Positions 8,363 to 15,882 of a stretch of 45,310 bases of DNA are shown in pieces. The translations under genes and the position numbers were made by a program. Source of the DNA: Beijerinckiaceae bacterium (lineage in GTDB: Bacteria > Pseudomonadota > Alphaproteobacteria > Rhizobiales > Beijerinckiaceae); assembly GCA_947453155.1 (NCBI GenBank), contig CANGFE010000013.1:1-45310 (forward strand), read 5' to 3'. Under the pieces are notes generated by a model. That model was not told the origin of the DNA and made no database searches. It saw only the letters and a program-made list of their open reading frames with translations. The stretch's first letter is position 1; each line of letters begins with the position of its first letter.

Positions 8363-9424
8363 TTATCGCATACGCGGAACCCGCACTGCTGCTACATGTG
8401 AGAAGAAATGGGCGGCGCTTTCGCGCATGCCGTGGCGCTTTGCAAAAGCCTTGCAGGCATCACGTGGGATTTCAAGCGCTGTTAGGGCCGCCGTACGCAG
8501 ATCATCATTCATCACGCCGCAGCGCGAGCCCGCCAAAACTTCCATCGGGCCTGTTACGGGGAAGGCGGCTACGGGTGTGCCTGCGGCGAGTGCTTCCAGC
8601 ATGACAAGGCCGAATGTATCCGTGCGGCTCGGGAAAACGAAAACATCAGCGCTGGCATAAAGATTTGCAAGTTCTTGGCCACTTTTCAGCCCAAGGAATC
8701 GGGCTTGTGGGTATTTGTTTTGTAATTCTCCACGGGCAGGTCCTTCACCAACAACAATCTTTGTTCCTGGTAAATCGAGCGATAGAAAGGCTTCAATATT
8801 TTTCTCAATCGCGACGCGTCCAACATAAAGAAATACGGGGCCGCGCACGCCTAGATCGACATATTGCCCTTTCCCGAAAAGATTGAGATCAATCCCCCGT
8901 CGCCATGTCTTCAGCTTTGAAAATCCGTGCGCCGCGAGTTCGTCGCGCAGGCCACTTGTCGCAACCAAAGTGGTCGCGCCCGCATTATGGAAGCGGCGCA
9001 GCACTGCATAGGTGAGGGCAGGTGGGACCGGAAAGCGGGCGGCGACATATTCGGGAAAGCGAGTGTGGTAGCAGGTGGTAAAAGGGCGGTTGCGGACCAG
9101 ACAATGGCGGCGCGCGAGAAAACCCAGCGGTCCTTCTGTCGCGATATGAATGGCGTCTGGATCAATGTCGTCGATCATGCCTGCGATGGTTGAGGCACCT
9201 GTGAGGCTTAGCCTGATTTCCGGATAAGTTGGCATGGGGATGGAGCGGAAACGGTCAGGCGTCAGCATGACAACTTCCACACCAAAGGCGGGTGCTTCCG
9301 CAGCCAGCCATTCCAGGGTTCGTACTACGCCATTGACTTGTGGCTTCCACGCGTCGCTGACAATCAGCACGCGTGAACCGGTTGCAATAGGCTCGCCTTC
9401 AAGGGGGTGAATGAGTGGCTGCAT
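8363..9424 (-). CDS. GT4 glycosyltransferase, Agt-like diacylglycerol glycosyltransferase candidate
   Basis: A GT-B glycosyltransferase of 353 residues. The N-terminal domain starts RVLIVSDAWKPQVNGVVRTL, typical of the group that uses diacylglycerol or phosphatidylinositol acceptors. Later come LYVGRVAIEKNIE and the donor-site E-x7-E region FGLVMLEALAAGTPV. In rhizobia and marine alphaproteobacteria such an enzyme (Agt) sits beside plcP and turns the diacylglycerol released by PlcP into glucosyl or glucuronosyl lipids. Here it is convergent with plcP, 7 bases between stops. The start at 9424 has ggag six bases upstream; a longer frame to 9451 lacks a ribosome site. The sugar donor cannot be read from sequence. 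Confidence 0.75.
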   Translation of the reverse strand: MQPLIHPLEGEPIATGSRVLIVSDAWKPQVNGVVRTLEWLAAEAPAFGVEVVMLTPDRFRSIPMPTYPEIRLSLTGASTIAGMIDDIDPDAIHIATEGPLGFLARRHCLVRNRPFTTCYHTRFPEYVAARFPVPPALTYAVLRRFHNAGATTLVATSGLRDELAAHGFSKLKTWRRGIDLNLFGKGQYVDLGVRGPVFLYVGRVAIEKNIEAFLSLDLPGTKIVVGEGPARGELQNKYPQARFLGLKSGQELANLYASADVFVFPSRTDTFGLVMLEALAAGTPVAAFPVTGPMEVLAGSRCGVMNDDLRTAALTALEIPRDACKAFAKRHGMRESAAHFFSHVAAVRVPRMR

Positions 9425-9470
9425 GGGAGGCTCCGTTGCGAGCAGCCTCATCAGATTCGTGCTTCACGAT

Positions 9471-9528
9471 TGTGACAGTTCTGCCCGTTTTGGGAGCGCT
9501 AAGACTTTTGTCTGTTGGATTGTGACAA
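9471..9528 (-). promoter_or_regulatory. Two PhoB-like half-sites upstream of the glycosyltransferase
   Basis: On the minus strand the 10-mer TGTCACAATC occurs twice, centred near 9474 and 9524, each containing a good half-site ((C/T)TGTCAC). Neither has a convincing second heptamer at 11 bp, so this is only a candidate PhoB region. Confidence 0.25.
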
Positions 9529-9568
9529 TGGCTTATGCCTACGCTGAGGCCTCATAAGGATATCGAAA

Positions 9569-9982
9569 ATGCAAAAGCCGAAGAAGCAGCTGAAGACCCT
9601 CGCGCGCTTAGGCGCCTATCTCAAAAAAGAAGGTGGCCGTCTGGAGAAGATTCTGGCGCGCAGCGGCGACATTGAAGGCTCGTCATTGGTTGACGGCGTG
9701 GTTCGTCGCCTCTCTGATCGCCGCGCAGTGGCTCTCGCCGATCTCGGTCTGATTGATGCTGCCGAAGGCGCAGCCCGCAAGGCGGCCAAATCTGGCAGTG
9801 CCAAAAAGTCCAAAAAGGCTGCTACCAAGAAATCTGCCAAGAAGGCCCCTAAAAAGCCGGCTAAAACGCCGGCCAAATCGTCACGCAAGCCAGCAACAAA
9901 GCCTGCGCGTAAGGCTGCGGCCAAGAAATCGGCGCCCGCGCGTCGTCGCAGCGTAAAAGCGACCCCGGTCGCCGAGGCTTAA
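9569..9982 (+). CDS. Histone H1-like Lys/Ala-rich protein
   Basis: A 137-residue basic protein. Residues 1-70 form a moderately charged, probably helical domain (LKTLARLGAYLKKEGGRLEK) that I cannot assign. Residues 72-137 are an almost pure Ala-Lys-Pro-Ser-Arg tail with repeated A-K-K, P-A-K and K-P-A units, resembling bacterial histone H1-like (HC1, AlgP) tails that bind DNA or condense the nucleoid. No signal peptide or membrane segment. It is alone on its strand between the divergent glycosyltransferase and the SRPBCC gene, within the phosphate-linked block. The base bias of the tail follows from its composition and is not a sign of transfer. A DNA-binding role is inferred from composition only. 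Confidence 0.7.
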   Translation: MQKPKKQLKTLARLGAYLKKEGGRLEKILARSGDIEGSSLVDGVVRRLSDRRAVALADLGLIDAAEGAARKAAKSGSAKKSKKAATKKSAKKAPKKPAKTPAKSSRKPATKPARKAAAKKSAPARRRSVKATPVAEA

Positions 9983-9988
9983 GGCGCA

Positions 9989-10006
9989 GTTTCATGTCTC
10001 TGTCAT
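9989..10006 (+). promoter_or_regulatory. Possible PHO box before the SRPBCC gene
   Basis: GTTTCAT-GTCT-CTGTCAT matches the consensus at 5/7 and 7/7 with correct 11-bp phasing. It overlaps the first candidate ATG (10005), so it would be meaningful only if translation starts at the in-frame ATG 10029. Its place among other PHO boxes gives it some weight. Confidence 0.35.
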
Positions 10007-10034
10007 GAAGCGAGCCCAGTTTCGCTTCATGACA
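10001..10034. repeat. Perfect 13-bp inverted repeat over the start of the SRPBCC gene
   Basis: tgtcatgaagcga (10001-10013) and tcgcttcatgaca (10022-10034) are exact reverse complements with an 8-base spacer. Each arm contains a candidate start ATG (10005 and 10029). No T run follows, so it is not a standard terminator; it could be an operator or an RNA hairpin that masks the start codon. Confidence 0.75.
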
Positions 10035-10574
10035 ATTTCGCGATTCTTTTTCTTGTCTCTGGTCGCTATCACTATTCCCGATGGTGCGGCGGCTCAGGCC
10101 CCCGTTCAAGTCACCGTGCACGAAGATGGGTCGGCCTGGCGCATCCAAGTTGATGCGACGATGAATGCTTCCCCGCGGCAAATCTGGTCTGTGTTGACAA
10201 ATTGCGCGCGGGCGAAGGAATTCATCCCGCATTTCGAGATGTGTCGCGTGGTGGATAAGGATCCGGCGGGACGCTGGGATCTGCGAGAAAATATTTCAAA
10301 CCCGCCATTCTTGCCGCGCATCCGCACCATGATCCGCAGCGATTATCGCCCGCCGCAAGGGTTTTCTTATCGGTTGGTGAGTGGGGATCTGAAACGCTCG
10401 GAAGGGTCGTGGGAATTGATCCCACAGCTTGTGGGCACGCGGGTTCATTACCAAGCGCTGTTTGAGCCGCAAGTTTCGGCGCCATCATTTCTGATGATTT
10501 CGGCGATCAAATCGGACTTGTCGGAAATGTTCAGCAGGCTTGAGCGCCTGAGCACCTCCGGCAAGACCGATTGA
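10005..10574 (+). CDS. Exported SRPBCC/START-like (polyketide cyclase/dehydrase-fold) protein
   Basis: A 189-residue protein, or 181 if it starts at the in-frame ATG 10029. A hydrophobic N-terminal segment (ISRFFFLSLVAITIP) ending AAAQA looks like a Sec signal peptide. The remainder reads as a SRPBCC fold: ATMNASPRQIWSVLTN followed by FIPHFEMCRVV near the start of the domain, then beta-rich sequence, ending in an amphipathic helix. Such proteins bind hydrophobic ligands such as lipids, and cytoplasmic relatives act in ubiquinone delivery (COQ10/RatA group). No clear ribosome site precedes either start. It converges on the phytase-like gene 10 bases away. A lipid-related role would fit the neighbourhood, but this is inference. 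Confidence 0.7.
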   Translation: MKRAQFRFMTISRFFFLSLVAITIPDGAAAQAPVQVTVHEDGSAWRIQVDATMNASPRQIWSVLTNCARAKEFIPHFEMCRVVDKDPAGRWDLRENISNPPFLPRIRTMIRSDYRPPQGFSYRLVSGDLKRSEGSWELIPQLVGTRVHYQALFEPQVSAPSFLMISAIKSDLSEMFSRLERLSTSGKTD

Positions 10575-10583
10575 TTTTTCTTT

Positions 10584-11921
10584 TTACTTCGGACCGAAGG
10601 TCACGCCCTGATTGAGTTTGTTGATTTTCAAGCCAGGCAGGACTGACGGCGAAACCGCGAAAGCGAAAATATAATTAGGGAAGCCGGTTTCGAGAGAATC
10701 GAAATCATTGTCATTGCAGGCGAGCAGCAAATGATCGCCGTTTGGCAGATCAGGACCCCAAGCATAGCCTTCGATCTTGTCAGGCAGGCCGCGCGCATTG
10801 GCGAAAGCGCCTTTGCCATCTTCCTGTGCTTTGTTGAGCATTTTACCGATATCGGCAAAGAGCGTCTTTTTGAGAGCAACAACGCCCTCGGGCTGGCCGC
10901 TTTCGGGAAGCGTTTTAGCCGTTGCTCCGACATATCCCGCCGCCGTCAATTCGGTGGGCTTGTCACTCTGGTTGATGTCCACGAGATAGAGAAGCTTGCG
11001 GCCATTGGCGCCGACAGCGGCGTCGCGCTCATTGACGAGGAAACGTGTTTCATCCACCGCGAGAATTTCGCTGATCCCCATTTTGGTGTCGTCGAAGGGG
11101 TAGATGAATTGGCGCGGGGCCGCAGTTTTATTTTGGAGATCGTAGATCACAATGCGGCTGTTCAGCCCCTTTTGACCACCGTCTTGCATGAGCGGGCTCT
11201 GCATCCCCATCGCTAGATAGCGGCCGCCCGGTGTGATGGTGAGTCCTTCCGCGCCACGATTGGTTGCGCGACCAACTTTATTGTTTTGCATTTCGGTTTT
11301 GAGATTAGGTCCGGGCGTTGCGATCTCGAAGCCTGCGGGTGCCGACAGGCGGCCCATTTGTTTGCCAGTTTGATCAAACTGCAAAATGTGCGGTCCATAC
11401 TCATCAGATATCCAGATGGTGCCGTCAGGTGCAATGCCAACACCTTCAGAATCAAGCCGACGGTTCGGCTTGCCGTCATTCGCAAAGGCAGTCGAAATAC
11501 CGATATATTGTTCGCCGCTGGCGGTCTTCAGAAGTGTTGTGCCCACATGAGCCAGGTCGATGCGCCATCCGGTTGGGCGCCCAGCATCCTGAACCACTTT
11601 GATATCGAAGGTCTGGATGCGGTTTGCATATGACGTGGTGAAATCCACCTCTGCGCCGCCCTTATATTCCACTTTGTTCGGGCCGCGATCGGGCAGCAAG
11701 ACGAAACGGTTTTGATAGCCCGTGTAAGTCATGCCAGAGCCAATCCCGTTGAGGCCGTTCATTGGCGAGACGCCATCTTCCAGGAGGGTAGCGGGCAGAC
11801 CGGATTTATCGGTGCTCTTCCCATCCAAATAGCCCGTTCCGATGAACCTGACGTCTTGAGCCGAAGCCGAGATTGAGGTGAGGGCCAAAAAGCTGATGAT
11901 GAGCGTCGTTTTCGAAAGCAT
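10584..11921 (-). CDS. Secreted phytase-like esterase (esterase-like activity of phytase family, PF13449)
   Basis: A 445-residue secreted protein with a Sec signal peptide ending SASA|QD. The domain fills the mature protein and shows the family pattern: an early G-x-G-Y-L-D-G, then GLNGIGSGMTY, FVLLPDRGPN, SEGVGIAPDGTIWISDEYGP, GAEGLTITPGGRYL and EGYAWGPDLPNGDHLLLACNDNDF. These describe a beta-propeller related to phytases and often found in phosphate-scavenging contexts; catalytic details are poorly known. The start at 11921 directly precedes the signal peptide; a longer frame to 11948 adds an unlikely extension. A strong PHO box lies about 55 bases upstream, so phosphate control is probable. 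Confidence 0.85.
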   Translation of the reverse strand: MLSKTTLIISFLALTSISASAQDVRFIGTGYLDGKSTDKSGLPATLLEDGVSPMNGLNGIGSGMTYTGYQNRFVLLPDRGPNKVEYKGGAEVDFTTSYANRIQTFDIKVVQDAGRPTGWRIDLAHVGTTLLKTASGEQYIGISTAFANDGKPNRRLDSEGVGIAPDGTIWISDEYGPHILQFDQTGKQMGRLSAPAGFEIATPGPNLKTEMQNNKVGRATNRGAEGLTITPGGRYLAMGMQSPLMQDGGQKGLNSRIVIYDLQNKTAAPRQFIYPFDDTKMGISEILAVDETRFLVNERDAAVGANGRKLLYLVDINQSDKPTELTAAGYVGATAKTLPESGQPEGVVALKKTLFADIGKMLNKAQEDGKGAFANARGLPDKIEGYAWGPDLPNGDHLLLACNDNDFDSLETGFPNYIFAFAVSPSVLPGLKINKLNQGVTFGPK

Positions 11922-11973
11922 TTGGCACCCATTGGTCGGTGGATTCATGATTCACCAACAAAGGATGTCTTTT

Positions 11974-11991
11974 GTGACACGCGCATGACAG
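11974..11991 (-). promoter_or_regulatory. PHO box upstream of the phytase-like gene
   Basis: On the minus strand CTGTCAT-GCGC-GTGTCAC: the first heptamer is perfect and the second matches 5 of 7 (6 of 7 with the pyrimidine allowed at the last position), with exact 11-bp phasing. It lies 53 bases before the phytase-like ATG, in the spacer shared with the divergent ornithine-cyclodeaminase-like gene. Confidence 0.75.
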
Positions 11992-12197
11992 GTCATATGT
12001 GCCGTAATATTCTGTTTAAGGTCTAGCCCCTTATCTTTCCCTGGCTGTAGCCGACGGGTTCCGCGGCTTGAAAGTCAGCGTCTTAAGTCGGGAGCGAAGC
12101 TTCACAAAATGGGATATGCTGTTCAAAAATCAGCCGAAACATTCTGCTTCGGCCTCGGGTGTGTTTGCTCCGAAATATGAGTTAAATGGAAGTTGTC

Positions 12198-13103
12198 ATG
12201 CCACTTTATGTTAGCGAAGCTCGCGTTCGGGATGTGCTTCGGATTGATACCGTTATTGATGCGCTGCGTGCCGCTTTTCTTGCTCAAGCAAAGGGGAGCG
12301 TGGTCAATCTTCCGCGCAGCCGTGCCAAGTTGCTTGGAAAATCTTTGAACATCACCGCCGCGAGTGATGCCGCGCAAGATCGCTATGCGGTCAAGATTTA
12401 TGGCGGCGGCAATTTTCATATCCATCTCTATGACCGCACGCAGGGTCTTCTTGCGACTATGGAGGCTGATTGGCTGGGCCAATTGCGCACAGGAGCTGCC
12501 AATGGGCTTGCTGCGCAAATCATGGCGCGACGGCAATCGAAGCATGTGGCGCTTATTGGCGCCGGGCGCCAAGCTGTCGCCCAATTGCTCGCGCTTGAGG
12601 CCGTGGGTTTGATGGAGCGAGTCAGCGTCTTTGCACGTCAAAAAGAGAAGGCAGAAGACTTTTGCCAATGCATGGCGCCGCAGCTGCGCGCCGAATGGCA
12701 TGTCACAGAAAGCGCCGAAGCGGCTGTTGCTTCAGCTGATATCGTCGTGACGGCAACAACATCGGAAGTGCCGGTTTTTGACCGTTCGGCGCTGAAGCCC
12801 GGCACGCATATCAATGCTATGGGTGCCAATGCGGCCAGCCGTATGGAGGTTGATCCGCTGCTTGTTGATGCCTGCGCATTACTTGTGACCGATGATGTGT
12901 CTCAGGCACGTATTGAGGGCGGCGAATTCCGGGCTTTGGGCGAGAGTTTCGATTGGAGCCGCGTGAGGCCTTTGTCTGAGCTTGTCGCCCAAGGTGCGCC
13001 TGAGCGCCAGGCAGACGATATCACCCTCTACAAATCATTGGGCGCGGGACTTGAAGATCTCGCGGCAGCCTCCGCGCTCTATGACCTGATTGTCGCGTCA
13101 TGA
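12198..13103 (+). CDS. Ornithine cyclodeaminase/mu-crystallin family protein
   Basis: About 301 residues. The NAD(P)-binding motif is LIGAGRQAVAQL. Upstream substrate-site motifs include the conserved Lys in YAVKIYGGGNFHIHLYD and the segment ATMEADWLGQLRTGAA, and the late motif INAMGANAASRMEVD holds the Asp expected at the active site. The family contains ornithine and lysine cyclodeaminases, alanine dehydrogenase, pyrroline-2-carboxylate reductases and opine-type enzymes, so the substrate is unknown. ATG 12198 is preferred because ggaag ends five bases upstream; ATG 12186 is also in frame. The 3' end overlaps the convergent M20 gene by six bases. Confidence 0.85.
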   Translation: MPLYVSEARVRDVLRIDTVIDALRAAFLAQAKGSVVNLPRSRAKLLGKSLNITAASDAAQDRYAVKIYGGGNFHIHLYDRTQGLLATMEADWLGQLRTGAANGLAAQIMARRQSKHVALIGAGRQAVAQLLALEAVGLMERVSVFARQKEKAEDFCQCMAPQLRAEWHVTESAEAAVASADIVVTATTSEVPVFDRSALKPGTHINAMGANAASRMEVDPLLVDACALLVTDDVSQARIEGGEFRALGESFDWSRVRPLSELVAQGAPERQADDITLYKSLGAGLEDLAAASALYDLIVAS

Positions 13104-14570
13104 AAAGCGCGGGCGTTCTTTGATGTAATGCGCGCGCATGCTTTCGCGATAGCGCTCCATGGTGGCGCGGTTTAGATCGACCGGAGGCTTCTGCTCTTTC
13201 GGCAACATGGAGAACCAGCGGCTGTCACCGAGTTCTTCCGCAAAAGTCTTTTTGGCTTCCTGCACCATGGCAGGATTGGCAAAAATCTCGATAAGGCTTG
13301 CCGCCAACACTTTGGCGCCTGCAACAGCCCCCTTATGGGCAATGGATGTGGCGAGTGCGACGCCCGCGGCCCAATGGTGATAGTTGATATTTGGGATATT
13401 CGCTGGAAAGTAGAATTTCGCCATGGGCACTTTCCAAGACACGTCACCCGCATCATTGGATGCAGGCTTTTGTGTTGCAGGCCCTTTCATGCGGGCAACA
13501 TCGCGCGAAAGTCCTTCGACTTTGACGCCCGCGCGTTGCTGTAATGTGCGGGCAAGTTTGTCTTCTTCGTCTGTCCAGACAGGCGCGCCGATCTGCTCAT
13601 ATTCACCTTGCACCAGCTCTGCGAGCGTGCGGTTACCGCGGACCGGCCAGACCGCGCTTTGAACATCGATCTCAACAGTTGTGTTGCTCATCAATGCCGC
13701 GCCCTCGGCGACTTTTTTGGCGCGTTCAAAGACGGACATGGCTGCTTCTGCCGTGGGACCACGGAAATACCACCAAACTTGCGCGCGTTTGGGAATGACA
13801 TTGGGCTGATCGCCGCCCTGAGTAATCACGCGCTGGCACATGCTCTGCGGCATCATATGCTCGCGAAACTCGGCCATGCCGACATCCATGAGGATGACGG
13901 CATCCAGCGCATCGCGTCCTTTCCATGGTGCGCTGCCTGCATGAGCGCTTTCGCCGTGGAAGGTGAAGTAGGCCGAGATCAGGGCGCTCTGGATCAGGCC
14001 ATAACCGACATTGAATTGCCCGCCGATATGCGGCGTGAGTGCAACATCGACATCATCAAAATAGCCGTCGCGGACAAAATAGGGGCGTGACACCAATTGC
14101 TCTTCCGCGGGCGCGCCAAAAACTTTCAGTTGGCCAGGAAGCCCGAATTTCTCCATGGCTTTTTTGGCGGCAATGGCTCCGGCCACCATAACGGCTGCGT
14201 TTGAATTATGTCCCTCGCAATGGCCGGGTGCGTCCTCCACAATGCACGCAGGCTCTGTGATGCCAGCTTTCTGCGAATTGTCCGGGTTGGCATCATATTC
14301 GGTATGAACAGCGACGACGGGGCCGCCTTGGCCCCAGGTGGCACAAAAGCCCGTCGGAAACCCCGCAAGATTGCGTTCAATGTTGAAGCCGTTTTCTTCC
14401 AGGAGCTCGCAGAGCAGGCGGGCTGTTTCATGCTCCTGCATGCCCAATTCGCCAAAGTAGAAGACGCTGTCATTGAGCAGCGCGATCTGGTGCGCGTGCT
14501 GGTCCAGATAGTCGAGGGCGAATGTCTTTTCGGGGCGCGCGGGTTTCTGCGTCATTGCCTCATTCGCCAC
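13098..14570 (-). CDS. M20-family amidohydrolase (AbgB-like aminoacyl hydrolase)
   Basis: A 490-residue M20 metallopeptidase. Metal-centre motifs are VHTEYDANPD, GHCEGHNSNAAVMVAG and GAPAEE, and a lid domain follows (FHGESAHAGSAPWKGRDALDAV). The variant matches the subgroup with AbgB (p-aminobenzoyl-glutamate hydrolase) and indole-acetyl-amino-acid hydrolases, which cleave amide bonds of N-acyl amino acids in the cytoplasm. The start is a GTG at 14570 with gggagg five bases upstream; the ATG at 14555 has no ribosome site. It diverges from the bicupin gene by 170 bases. With the neighbouring cyclodeaminase-like gene it may serve amino-acid conjugate catabolism; this is inference. Confidence 0.85.
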   Translation of the reverse strand: MANEAMTQKPARPEKTFALDYLDQHAHQIALLNDSVFYFGELGMQEHETARLLCELLEENGFNIERNLAGFPTGFCATWGQGGPVVAVHTEYDANPDNSQKAGITEPACIVEDAPGHCEGHNSNAAVMVAGAIAAKKAMEKFGLPGQLKVFGAPAEEQLVSRPYFVRDGYFDDVDVALTPHIGGQFNVGYGLIQSALISAYFTFHGESAHAGSAPWKGRDALDAVILMDVGMAEFREHMMPQSMCQRVITQGGDQPNVIPKRAQVWWYFRGPTAEAAMSVFERAKKVAEGAALMSNTTVEIDVQSAVWPVRGNRTLAELVQGEYEQIGAPVWTDEEDKLARTLQQRAGVKVEGLSRDVARMKGPATQKPASNDAGDVSWKVPMAKFYFPANIPNINYHHWAAGVALATSIAHKGAVAGAKVLAASLIEIFANPAMVQEAKKTFAEELGDSRWFSMLPKEQKPPVDLNRATMERYRESMRAHYIKERPRFS

Positions 14571-14740
14571 TTGGGCCTCCCTGTCGCGGCTTTCTTGATT
14601 GTGCCTGCGTGATGGGCATCCTGCTACGCCATCGGGTCCGCATCAACCCCTTCTCGACGCAGTGCAGCATCTTTCGAAATTGCACGAGCCTCAGGTCGCG
14701 GCTAGACTTTCAAAAAAAGGGCAAGTCTGGGGAGAAGCTA

Positions 14741-15853
14741 ATGTCTGGTGGGCCGCAGGTCTCAGCGGAATTTGCACGCAAATTCGCATCTGAAAAAGAA
14801 ACGCCTTACGAGCGCTGGGTCCAAAATGAGGGGCTCGATATTATCAGCGCCCATTATGTGCCCGATCTTAAAACCGTTGATCTCAAGCCTTGGGCGCGGC
14901 GCGGCGGGCGCGGCGTTTTCATCAATCATGAAGCTTCGCGTTTCTCCAATGATTGCTATGTTTGCGAGATCCCCAAAGGTGGAAAGCTCGCGCCGCAACG
15001 CCAGCTTTATGAAGAAATGGTTCTGGTTCTGGAGGGGCGTGGATCAACGACAGTCTGGAATGATTCTGGCCAGCGCATCACCTTCGAATGGAAGGCGGGC
15101 GCGATTTTCGCCATTCCGCTCAATTGCTCCTACCAGCATTTCAACGGATCAGGGCAGGCGCCCGCGCGCTATGTCGGCGTGACTTTCTGCCCGCAGCTTC
15201 TCAATATGTTTGATGACGTCGATTTTATCTTCAACACACCACGCGATTTCAAAGGTCGCTTCAATGGAGAGCCGGATTATTTTGCTAATCAGGGTGAGCA
15301 GGACGGCTTTTTGCTGCGAACCAATTTTGTGCCTGATGCGGTTAATCTACCGCTGATCACAGCTAAAGAACGCGGTGCGGGTGGCGGACATATCCGCTTC
15401 AATATGGCGCGCGGTTCTATGGCTAGCCATATTTCGCAGTTTCCAGTTGGGACCTACAAAAAAGCCCACCGGCATGGGCCTGGCGCGCATGTCATCGTTT
15501 TGTCGGGCGAAGGCTATTCGCTCATGTGGCAGGATGGCGAAGAGCCCAAACATTATCCCTGGCAGGCTGGCACTTTGATTGTGCCGCCTAATAATACGTT
15601 CCACCAGCATTTCAATGCGGGTGCCAGCCCGGCGCGTTATCTCGCCTTCAAACATTCCTCCGTGCGCAACTCGCAAGGCGTTCCCTTGTCATGGATTTCG
15701 CGACGCTTGGGCGGCAATCAGATCGATTATGCCGATGAGACGACGCAAGTGCGCAATCTCTTCCGCGAGTCTTTGTCACGCCATGGTGTCGAAACGCGGA
15801 TGGATCCGGTTTACGCGGCAGAGCTTGAAACTTTGCCGGAGGCGAAACAATAG
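14741..15853 (+). CDS. Bicupin protein, function unknown
   Basis: A 370-residue protein with two cupin barrels. Domain 1 (about 75-165) contains YEEMVLVLEGRGSTTVW and a downstream Q-H-F-N; domain 2 (about 230-330) contains K-K-A-H-R-H-G-P-G-A-H-V-I-V-L-S-G-E-G-Y and HQHFNAG. The second domain carries a full metal-ligand set (H-x-H ... H) while the first lacks the H-x-H, so only the C-terminal barrel is likely to bind metal. Bicupins of this size include gentisate-type ring-cleavage dioxygenases, but the diagnostic context is absent. The start at 14741 has ggggagaag seven bases upstream; an open frame back to 14522 has no ribosome site. A Bug binding protein follows 29 bases later, probably in the same transcript. 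Confidence 0.75.
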   Translation: MSGGPQVSAEFARKFASEKETPYERWVQNEGLDIISAHYVPDLKTVDLKPWARRGGRGVFINHEASRFSNDCYVCEIPKGGKLAPQRQLYEEMVLVLEGRGSTTVWNDSGQRITFEWKAGAIFAIPLNCSYQHFNGSGQAPARYVGVTFCPQLLNMFDDVDFIFNTPRDFKGRFNGEPDYFANQGEQDGFLLRTNFVPDAVNLPLITAKERGAGGGHIRFNMARGSMASHISQFPVGTYKKAHRHGPGAHVIVLSGEGYSLMWQDGEEPKHYPWQAGTLIVPPNNTFHQHFNAGASPARYLAFKHSSVRNSQGVPLSWISRRLGGNQIDYADETTQVRNLFRESLSRHGVETRMDPVYAAELETLPEAKQ

Positions 15854-15882
15854 AGGGTCTTTTGTCCTGAGGGAGTTTGCTG

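Noticed and set aside
12123-12701. Minus-strand open frame of 192 codons
   Set aside because: It overlaps the ornithine-cyclodeaminase-like gene antisense, with no motif or ribosome site.
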